Of a stretch of 6,208 nt of DNA, positions 1-5,499 are shown piece by piece (the stretch's first letter is position 1; each line of letters opens with the position of its first letter). This stretch comes from Planctomycetaceae bacterium. GTDB taxonomy: Bacteria > Planctomycetota > Planctomycetia > Planctomycetales > Planctomycetaceae. Location: contig JALWSL010000336.1 in the NCBI GenBank assembly GCA_027080405.1, positions 1-6,208 of the forward strand, read 5' to 3'. A program made the position numbers and the translations under genes. The notes beneath the pieces were generated by a model. The model saw only the letters and a list, made by a program, of their open reading frames with translations, searched no databases and was not told the DNA's origin.

Positions 1-209
1 CTCCCTTTTCCCGGATCTGTTTCGCCGTGGATTTCGTCGAGATGTTCGTTACCGTATTGTTCGATCTCGGTCCAGGTATCGCAATTGGCGACGGATCCGC
101 ACATCGCCAGAAAAATCATCTCGGGCAATGGGTAGAGAATTTTGGCATCCTGACGGGGATCAGGAATTTCATCGAGAAAAAGTAAAAATGACAATGGCCC
201 GACAAACAT
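1..209 (-). CDS. ISAs1-family transposase, N-terminal part (cut by window edge, possibly disrupted)
   Basis: The reading frame starts at the ATG at 209, with a GGAG nine bases upstream, and stays open for 69 codons to the left edge. Residues 13-57 match the N-terminal domain associated with ISAs1 (H-repeat) transposases: DEIPDPR, then an ILYPLPEMIFLAMCG helix, then DTWTEIEQYGNEHLD. In the family this is followed by a WLR..LP..NGIPSHDT stretch, then the DDE catalytic domain that cuts and joins DNA. Here the resemblance stops after residue 58 (HLD). The next residues in frame (EIHGETDPGKG) do not fit the family, while another frame reads STKSTAKQIREKG, which resembles the mid-protein segment before the GGDY..A.KGNQ motif. 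The gene may therefore be internally deleted and frameshifted, which would make it a pseudogene. The family call is firm; the disruption is an inference. Confidence 0.7.
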   Translation of the reverse strand, partial: MFVGPLSFLLFLDEIPDPRQDAKILYPLPEMIFLAMCGSVANCDTWTEIEQYGNEHLDEIHGETDPGKG

Positions 210-298
210 GACAAAAGGCTCCGGATAAAGATTCAAAGATCCCTGCGCATAACGAGAGCGTCCTGGTCTCAAACACCAATCCTGCTACAATGCAACTG

Positions 299-324
299 CC
301 GTGCCAATTCATGCGATTGCCCTG
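299..324 (-). repeat. Probable terminal inverted repeat of the ISAs1-like element
   Basis: On the minus strand this reads CAGGGCAATCGCATGAATT and continues a few bases. The CAGGGC start fits the typical outer bases of ISAs1-family ends, and it lies upstream of the transposase start as expected. Only one copy is in the window, so the call rests on family resemblance and position. The exact inner boundary is a guess. The hexamer GCAATC occurs on both sides of the proposed end (minus strand GCAATC-AGG-GCAATC), which adds about 9 bp of uncertainty to the junction. Confidence 0.5.
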
Positions 325-342
325 ATTGCTCCCCGGGAAATA

Positions 343-1977
343 TTATTCCTTTTTCCGAATCACGATGCGATCCTTGCTGATTTCGTACCGCAAGCTGGCA
401 GGTTTGAGCAATTCAGTAAGCAGTTCCCTGAATGAAACATTTCGTTTTGAAAAACCGACTTTGAATCGCCGAATATCGTCGTCGGCACCAATTTGCTGCT
501 GATCGAAATCGATGCGTACGCCGATCATGGCCTCCAGTTCGACAAGTACGCTTTCCAGCGGGGCAGGATGAATCAGCTCGAATTTCAGAACCTTACGGGA
601 GAGCGACTTTTCAAAGTCGATCGATGGAGTCTGTTCAACAGGGGGATTCTTTTCCTTGGAATTGTCTGCCTTGAGGTTGTTTTCATCAGTCGTGGCTTTT
701 TTAGATTCATCCACTTTTTTTCTGTCATCAGGTGGGGAAACAGGAGCATCCATCCGTTTTGGATCGATATTCTTCTCACTCTGTTTTGCAGCCGATTCAA
801 GAACAATATTTTTACTTCCCGGCTCTCCAGGTACAGAAGCATCCAGCGGCAGCGCATCCGCCATGGCAGCCATTCTGCGGATAATTGTCGGCTCCGTCTC
901 TTTATTGAGGAATCTCACACTGCCATCAGCCATCAGAACAGGCATCCCGTTTTTTTGACCACTACCAAACCCGTCTGGCCCGTTGATGTACGGTTCCAAA
1001 ACAAACGGCCTGAACGAGGCGGAACCATCTGCCCAGGAAGAAACCTTGCCGGTAATCCCGGCTGCGAGCATCGTGTTGCTCAGACCATCGGTAACATCCG
1101 TCACTTTTGTTGTTCGATCAATCCCGAAAATACCGGCTCGGGGATCGTTTGCCGGCAAGCGGGGGGCATCATGACCAACACCGGCAATGCCCACAATATT
1201 TGAAGCGGGATAATGATCCGGGCTGACCTGCAGCCGAATCGACGGGTTCAACAATTCCTTGCGGCGTCTGCGAACGAAGCGGTCATTCAACGGGTCTCGC
1301 CAGGAAAGATTCCACTGCGGCAACAGTGAATGATCCTTTTTCAGTGCAGGGTCAAGACCGGCAAGCCAACTGAATCTGTCTTCAATGGAAGGCACGTTCC
1401 CATCCGAAGGGCACAGAGCAGGAGGAAAAGAATCATGCTGACTCCGATATATCTCCACCTGTTGTCCAAGCAGCTTCAAGTTCCGGACAAAAACCGAATC
1501 CCCTCCGGAAACCTTTTTTGCAGCATGCGATTCCGAAATACCGTTTACGCTTGATGAGGATGAGGAAGTATCTTTTTCTGAAGGCTTTTTCGGCTTTTCT
1601 GCATTGGCGATTTGATCGCCCTTTTCCGCCAATTCCTTCGCCGGAGAATCCATTGTGTCTGGAGAGTTTCTGCTTCCCCCACCTGCACCTATCCACCACA
1701 AACCAGACAGCACCAGAGTGAGAAGAACTATCCCGCCGAGAAAAATGGGAAAGTGATCCCGTTTTCTCCGCTCCCAAAGCGGTTCGTCTGCCCGAACGCC
1801 GGAGGAAGGTCTCTCTCCGGGCAAAAATGCAATCAGTTTCCCGGTTGAAGAAAGTTTAACCTCTATCTGATCGCCGCACTCAGGACAATCGATCTGTGCC
1901 GACTTCTTGCCCCGTTCGTTGATGCGCAACTTCGCCCCACATTTCGGGCAAAGGAAATCGCCTGTCAGAACAGCCAT
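343..1977 (-). CDS. Membrane protein: zinc ribbon - TM - DUF1559-like domain - STN-like C-terminus (544 aa)
   Basis: The N-terminus carries a four-cysteine zinc ribbon (C10-x2-C13 ... C31-x2-C34). A basic patch (RRKR, 70-73) precedes a single membrane helix at about 76-96, so by the positive-inside rule the ribbon is cytoplasmic and the rest periplasmic. A low-complexity linker (six serines at 138-143) follows. Residues about 163-380 resemble DUF1559: NLK.LGQQ.E.Y....FPP at the start, DGLSNTMLAAG in the middle and the ADGSVRFL signature near 350. DUF1559 proteins are abundant in planctomycetes and normally start with a type IV pilin-like GFTLIELL segment, which is absent here. After a Lys/Glu-rich linker (about 385-460), residues 462-544 look like an STN (secretin/TonB short N-terminal) domain: FELIHPAPLESVLVELEAM, then V.IDFD, ending in a short beta-strand DRIVIRKKE. 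The gene lies 8 bp after the 633-aa gene and is surely co-transcribed with it. Cellular function is unknown. Confidence 0.9.
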   Translation of the reverse strand: MAVLTGDFLCPKCGAKLRINERGKKSAQIDCPECGDQIEVKLSSTGKLIAFLPGERPSSGVRADEPLWERRKRDHFPIFLGGIVLLTLVLSGLWWIGAGGGSRNSPDTMDSPAKELAEKGDQIANAEKPKKPSEKDTSSSSSSVNGISESHAAKKVSGGDSVFVRNLKLLGQQVEIYRSQHDSFPPALCPSDGNVPSIEDRFSWLAGLDPALKKDHSLLPQWNLSWRDPLNDRFVRRRRKELLNPSIRLQVSPDHYPASNIVGIAGVGHDAPRLPANDPRAGIFGIDRTTKVTDVTDGLSNTMLAAGITGKVSSWADGSASFRPFVLEPYINGPDGFGSGQKNGMPVLMADGSVRFLNKETEPTIIRRMAAMADALPLDASVPGEPGSKNIVLESAAKQSEKNIDPKRMDAPVSPPDDRKKVDESKKATTDENNLKADNSKEKNPPVEQTPSIDFEKSLSRKVLKFELIHPAPLESVLVELEAMIGVRIDFDQQQIGADDDIRRFKVGFSKRNVSFRELLTELLKPASLRYEISKDRIVIRKKE

Positions 1978-1992
1978 GTTCCCGCCTAATTC
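1978..1992 (-). promoter_or_regulatory. Ribosome binding site of the 544-aa gene, next to the upstream stop codon
   Basis: The minus strand reads TTAGGCGGGAAC directly before the ATG at 1977. The purine-rich AGGCGGGA is a fair Shine-Dalgarno-like match at usable spacing. It abuts the TAG stop of the preceding gene (1986-1988), an arrangement consistent with translational coupling in one operon. It also supports the chosen start. Confidence 0.55.
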
Positions 1993-3887
1993 TTTTTCTT
2001 GAACTGATAGATCTCCATTTGACGGGATTCCGCAACCGATTTTGTCAAGACGGTTATTTTATTGTCCTTTACCGAAACATGAATCACCAATGGATTATCT
2101 TCTTCTTCGTAGTTTTTCACAATGCCGTAAATGGCTTCATGAACGGGAACCTGATCCATCTTGAAAGTCTGAGGCATGTTTTTCGTAAACCCGGCCAATT
2201 TGAGAGCATCACCGTCGACTTCGATCTTTATTTTTGACTCCTCCGCGATGTAGGCAAACGCTTCCTGCAGAGGAGTTCTGCGGAAATCGACATCGATTTT
2301 CCTTTCCAGCCGTTGCTTGATCGGGAGAGAAGCGATATCCGGTTTATCAGATTTTTTTGTTTGGGCAACAGCCTTGACGCTGAAATCGGTGCGGGTCGAT
2401 TCATCCCAGGCCAATAGCGTCCCCAGGGCCAGGTTCGGGCCGGCTTTCAACGGGAGTAGAGTCCCCATACGGACGAATCGGCCATCAACAGCGACCGCTG
2501 TCGTCATGGCGACAACTTTCATCATGGCTGGAAAACGTCCAATGATTTTTCGGTATCCCGATCGTCTCGGCTCCATTTTCCGGATTGTCGTCAATAACAT
2601 TTCAGGAAGGGCATCGAGCCGTTCGCGATACCTGCGGCTCAAGCTCGTCGGCCCAACATCATTCATGCCCCGTACAGTCAACTCGGCATAAAAATCATCC
2701 TCCACATGGAGACTCCAGGCGACCGACCAGACATCCTCGCCGAGCCATCGCAAGCCTTTTTCGACGACGGTTCTGGCCGTTTCCGGGAAGAGCGATTCCA
2801 CGTGCTGATGGATATCCGCCGGATCGAATACGACGGTGATAAAACGATCCCGATCAGTCGATTCAAGTATCCCCTGGATATTATCCCCCGTAATGGCAGG
2901 AGTTTTTTCGAATTCAAGCAGATCCTTCACGTAGACAGCCGGGCAAACCGCGACTGTCCTGTTATCGACAATATGATAGGCACGCCCCTGATCGATTTTC
3001 AGGTCGGTACTGAACTCGGTGTGCGGCGTTCCGTCATAGGTCGTCAGCAGGTCGGATCGTTTCTGCTCCCGGGCAAAATGGATCACAGCCGCAACTTCCG
3101 GGGGTGTCCCCGTCGGCCCTAAAATAATTCCGATCAGCATTTCCTCGATAACGGCTGGATCTTCCTGCTTGGACAGATCGCGTATCTGTGTTTCCAGCCA
3201 ACTTCCCAACGGTCCCAGGGAAGCGCGAAACTCGGCGTACTGCAGTTGGTCACCAAACAGCTTTCGAGGATGCAGATTGACAACAAGCCGGACCCCCGCA
3301 GGCATGTTGAGCAATCGGATCGGTTTGCCGGAAGTCGGGTTCTTCGCCTGAAGGACACTGTATTTTTCAGGTTTGACCTGTTTCCGTTTTAGCGGAACAA
3401 CCTGTTTCTCAGCCACTTTTTCGACCGCAGCATTCCGCCCTGTTTCCTCATCCGAAACGACTTTGATTTTCCCACCCTGCGAATAGAAGTAACCGACTCC
3501 CCCGACCGCGACAGTCAGTAGCAGAAAAGTGACGATGAGTGTGGTCTTTTTGCTTGCCTCACGTTTCCTGGTGTAAACGGGTATTGGCGGATCACTTGCA
3601 ATTTCGGAAAAAACAGGTGCAGCCGAATCGCTTTCTTTCTCCAGAAAGGAAAGCGGATTCTCTGATTCACTGCTGACCGAGGACTCACTGCTGACCGGCG
3701 GGGACGGAGAAGGTTCGTCATCCGGAATCAATTTCGGCTCAAGCCCTACCACCGGTTTGCCAGCCGGTTTCTGAAGAACAAAACGGTGCCCGCACTTGGG
3801 GCACTTTCCGGTTTTCCCCAACAGGCTACCATCCTTCAACTTCAGCTTTGCCTGGCATTGGGGACAAGGAATAGATATCGCAGCCAT
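1986..3887 (-). CDS. Membrane protein: zinc ribbon - TM - unrecognised periplasmic region - STN-like C-terminus (633 aa)
   Basis: An MJ0042-like zinc ribbon opens the protein (C8-x2-C11 ... C29-x2-C32, with the typical L.GK..KCPKCG context). An acidic, Ser/Pro-rich linker (about 55-100) contains a six-residue VSSES-type duplication. A basic stretch (RKREASKK, 107-114) precedes one membrane helix at about 115-135, predicting a cytoplasmic ribbon and a periplasmic body. Residues about 185-515 match no domain I can name; they contain phrases such as VRLVVNLHP, AYHIVDNRTVAVCP and FITVVFDPADI that suggest a folded alpha/beta region. The last 110 residues resemble an STN-like domain of the kind common in planctomycete proteins: KIDVDFRRTPLQEAFAYIAEE, IKIEVDGDALKLAGF, then a strand pair before the end. 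The start codon has no clear Shine-Dalgarno sequence, but the ribbon requires an N-terminus here. It heads the two-gene operon with the 544-aa gene. Function is unknown. Confidence 0.9.
   Translation of the reverse strand: MAAISIPCPQCQAKLKLKDGSLLGKTGKCPKCGHRFVLQKPAGKPVVGLEPKLIPDDEPSPSPPVSSESSVSSESENPLSFLEKESDSAAPVFSEIASDPPIPVYTRKREASKKTTLIVTFLLLTVAVGGVGYFYSQGGKIKVVSDEETGRNAAVEKVAEKQVVPLKRKQVKPEKYSVLQAKNPTSGKPIRLLNMPAGVRLVVNLHPRKLFGDQLQYAEFRASLGPLGSWLETQIRDLSKQEDPAVIEEMLIGIILGPTGTPPEVAAVIHFAREQKRSDLLTTYDGTPHTEFSTDLKIDQGRAYHIVDNRTVAVCPAVYVKDLLEFEKTPAITGDNIQGILESTDRDRFITVVFDPADIHQHVESLFPETARTVVEKGLRWLGEDVWSVAWSLHVEDDFYAELTVRGMNDVGPTSLSRRYRERLDALPEMLLTTIRKMEPRRSGYRKIIGRFPAMMKVVAMTTAVAVDGRFVRMGTLLPLKAGPNLALGTLLAWDESTRTDFSVKAVAQTKKSDKPDIASLPIKQRLERKIDVDFRRTPLQEAFAYIAEESKIKIEVDGDALKLAGFTKNMPQTFKMDQVPVHEAIYGIVKNYEEEDNPLVIHVSVKDNKITVLTKSVAESRQMEIYQFKKKN
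3664..3699. repeat. Two tandem copies of an 18-bp unit inside the 633-aa gene
   Basis: The plus strand carries GATTCACTGCTGACCG at 3664 and GACTCACTGCTGACCG at 3682, differing at one of 16 bases and offset by 18 bp. The period is in frame and encodes the repeated VSSES motif in the disordered linker between zinc ribbon and membrane helix. It looks like a small slippage duplication that lengthens a flexible linker. Confidence 0.75.
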
Positions 3888-4050
3888 CGTTCAGGAATTC
3901 TTTCAGGAAGTACCAATTCGACCACTCCAAACTCACCCGGATCATCTGATGGACACGAACTACTCACTCACCAGCAGACCGGATCTTGCGGAAATCGGCG
4001 CAAAACAGAAAAAACGTTCGTTTATGTATCGCGCCCCCCCTCCCTCGGGA

Positions 4051-4079
4051 ATCGTACTCGCAATCCTGAAAACAGTCAA
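4051..4079 (-). promoter_or_regulatory. Candidate sigma70-type promoter for the two zinc-ribbon genes
   Basis: On the minus strand TTGACT (4079-4074) and TACGAT (4056-4051) are separated by exactly 17 bp. They match the -35 and -10 consensus at 5/6 and 4/6 positions. The site faces the 633-aa gene and predicts a start of transcription near 4044, giving a leader of about 155 nt. It lies in the only sizeable gap upstream of that gene. A G-rich run (minus strand GGGAGGGGGGGCGCG, about 4046-4032) lies at or just after the predicted start. The call is from pattern match only. Confidence 0.45.
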
Positions 4080-4154
4080 ATCGAACAGGCGACACACTCA
4101 GAGTCTGATATGAAGAGGCTGCTTCTTTGTGAATCATTCCGTTGCCTCTCGCGA

Positions 4155-4189
4155 CGGCTTACACCGTTGCCGCTTACGGTGTCTGGCCG
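4155..4189. repeat. Palindrome with two stem segments between the DUF1501 gene and the next operon
   Basis: The plus strand reads CGGC-TT-ACACCG, a 10-nt loop, then CGGTGT-CTG-GCCG. Both the inner 6-bp arm and the outer 4-bp arm are perfect complements, separated by a small TT/CTG internal bulge. It begins about 50 bp after the DUF1501 stop codon, so it could stabilise or end that transcript. No U-tract follows on the minus strand, which argues against a standard intrinsic terminator. A second small hairpin (CAGGC-CTC-GCCTG, 4223-4235) lies between it and the stop codon. The sequence could equally be a dispersed palindromic repeat. Confidence 0.5.
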
Positions 4190-4241
4190 ATTTCGTTCTC
4201 GTCATGATGAATAATCCGGGCTCAGGCCTCGCCTGGACAGT

Positions 4242-5474
4242 TCAGACATCCAGAACGGATAGCGGACTGAACCGGCCTCCCAAAATTTCCTTGCTATTAC
4301 ACTGGAGCCAGTTTTCAAGAATGGCTGCGTAGACCCTCCTGAAATCAGTATGGAATTTCAGATCGCCTTCATCCAGATCCTTCAAAGAAGGATGTTTCCC
4401 GATAAGCCCCGCCTTTACCCGATCTCCTACCAGAAACATCGGAGCCGCTGTCCCGTGATCGGTTCCCTTACTCGCATTTTCCGCGACACGTCTGCCAAAT
4501 TCACTGAAGCAGACTGTCAGCACTCGATCGCCTTGCCCCTGCCCCACCATGTCGGACTGGAACGCGAAAACCGCATCTCCCAATTGACGAAGCAATGAAT
4601 TGTGCGCTCCCGCCTGTTGGGAATGCGTGTCAAACCCGGCCAGTTCGACATAATAGATTCTGGTTTGAAGACCAGACTGGATCAACTGGGCAACGGTCTT
4701 CAGTTTTTCCCCCAATGCAGTGGCCGGATAACCGACTTTCGGCTGATACGATTTCCCCTTCTGCTCAAACTCTTTACTGACGTCGATGGCTGTTCCTGCA
4801 CTGGCCTGCACAAATTCCAGCAGAGCATTCGTCTGTTTTCGTCTGGATTCAATTAACCTCCGAATTTCCCCCAGCGATTCCTGCCGGGAAAGATTCAGAC
4901 GGAACTGTTCGAGAGACCGTACTGAAGGGACACGATAAGTACGGGACAGAAGTGCCAAGGGCTGCTTCTCCTCTCCCAGATGCAGAGCGGCAATATCGAT
5001 CGCTTGACCTTTTTCCAGTTCATCAACAGTGCGTCCCAGCCAGCCTGAATCCCTCGTTTCATTCTTGCGAACACAGGTGTGCCAGAAATCCATCGATTCA
5101 AAATGGGAGCGATTCGGATTGGGATAGCCAACCCCCTGCACAACCGCCAGTTGCCCCTGCTGATACAGTTCCGAAAACCCCTTCAACACCGGGTGAAAGG
5201 CAAGTTCATCATCAATTTTATGAACTTCTTTCCGATTGATCGCCAGGCTGGGACGGGCCTTCCTGTAGTCGTCGTTATCGAACGGAATTACGGTGTTGAG
5301 GCCATCGTTCCCTCCAGAGAGTTGAACAACAACCAGTACATTTTCCTGTGATTTCGCTTTCTTTGCAGCATGGGCAAGAAACCGGGGAGCAGTCCCGCCA
5401 AAACCGAACACGACCGATCCCGTCGCCGTCAGGTTGACAAAATCCCGTCTTGAAAGTGTCATCTCTATTTCCAT
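4242..5474 (-). CDS. DUF1501 family protein, Tat-exported (410 aa)
   Basis: The N-terminus is a twin-arginine signal peptide: SRRDFV at 8-13, a weakly hydrophobic stretch, and a possible AHA cleavage site at 34-36. This implies export of a folded, probably cofactor-bearing protein. DUF1501 proteins are related to the alkaline phosphatase/sulfatase superfamily (family knowledge). The hallmarks are present: LSGGNDGLNT near 53-62, PNPNRSHF..MDFWHT, GFDTH with D282 and H284, SEFGRR at 324-329 and GTDHG with D339 and H340. The Asp/His residues are plausible metal ligands, but no activity is proven for the family. The length is normal. The gene lies 25 bp downstream of the DUF1800 gene, the usual partner. 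Two in-frame starts are possible: the ATG at 5474 and one at 5462 that gives MTLSRRDF. The latter has GGAAATAGAG just upstream and a more typical Tat N-terminus, so it may be the true start. Confidence 0.93.
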   Translation of the reverse strand: MEIEMTLSRRDFVNLTATGSVVFGFGGTAPRFLAHAAKKAKSQENVLVVVQLSGGNDGLNTVIPFDNDDYRKARPSLAINRKEVHKIDDELAFHPVLKGFSELYQQGQLAVVQGVGYPNPNRSHFESMDFWHTCVRKNETRDSGWLGRTVDELEKGQAIDIAALHLGEEKQPLALLSRTYRVPSVRSLEQFRLNLSRQESLGEIRRLIESRRKQTNALLEFVQASAGTAIDVSKEFEQKGKSYQPKVGYPATALGEKLKTVAQLIQSGLQTRIYYVELAGFDTHSQQAGAHNSLLRQLGDAVFAFQSDMVGQGQGDRVLTVCFSEFGRRVAENASKGTDHGTAAPMFLVGDRVKAGLIGKHPSLKDLDEGDLKFHTDFRRVYAAILENWLQCNSKEILGGRFSPLSVLDV

Positions 5475-5499
5475 TCATCGTAAAAGGTAACAGGTTGAA

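Larger units (their letters stand above)
1..324 (-). mobile_element. ISAs1-family insertion sequence, 5' end only (partial)
   Basis: The stretch reads on the minus strand from a probable terminal repeat at 324 (CAGGGC...) through a leader of about 115 nt into the start of an ISAs1-type transposase, and leaves the window at position 1. ISAs1 elements are usually about 1.2-1.4 kb with short terminal repeats often beginning CAGGG and target duplications of about 8-10 bp; this is family knowledge. The far end is not visible, so neither the second repeat nor the target duplication can be confirmed. If the end call is right, the flanking target sequence starts at 325 (plus strand ATTGCTCC...). The element lies just after the stop codon of the 544-aa gene at 343, in the same orientation, so transcription from that operon could read into it. 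Confidence 0.65.
3888..4241. other. Non-coding gap between two minus-strand operons
   Basis: I see no credible gene in these 354 bp. The plus-strand open frames crossing it lack any recognisable protein features. Apart from the palindrome and the candidate promoter listed separately, it holds a direct repeat of TTCCTGAA (minus strand) at 3909-3902 and 3897-3890, just before the start codon of the 633-aa gene and in the place where a Shine-Dalgarno sequence would be expected. The gap separates the DUF1800/DUF1501 operon from the zinc-ribbon operon. Confidence 0.6.

Noticed and set aside
220..300. Promoter for the transposase inside the IS leader (TTGAGA ... TATGCG)
   Set aside because: The spacer is only 15 bp and the -10 match is poor.
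493..1203. A 236-codon open frame on the plus strand
   Set aside because: It lies wholly antisense to the 544-aa gene, whose domains are clearly recognisable. Its translation is rich in Arg, Phe and Cys without any domain pattern.
3786..4214. Overlapping plus-strand open frames (142 and 105 codons) reaching into the intergenic gap
   Set aside because: They begin inside the zinc-ribbon coding sequence of the opposite strand, have no recognisable protein features, and cover the promoter and palindrome candidates.
4155..4235. Rho-independent terminator after the DUF1501 gene
   Set aside because: Both hairpins here lack a following U-tract on the minus strand. They are kept only as a palindrome, not a terminator.
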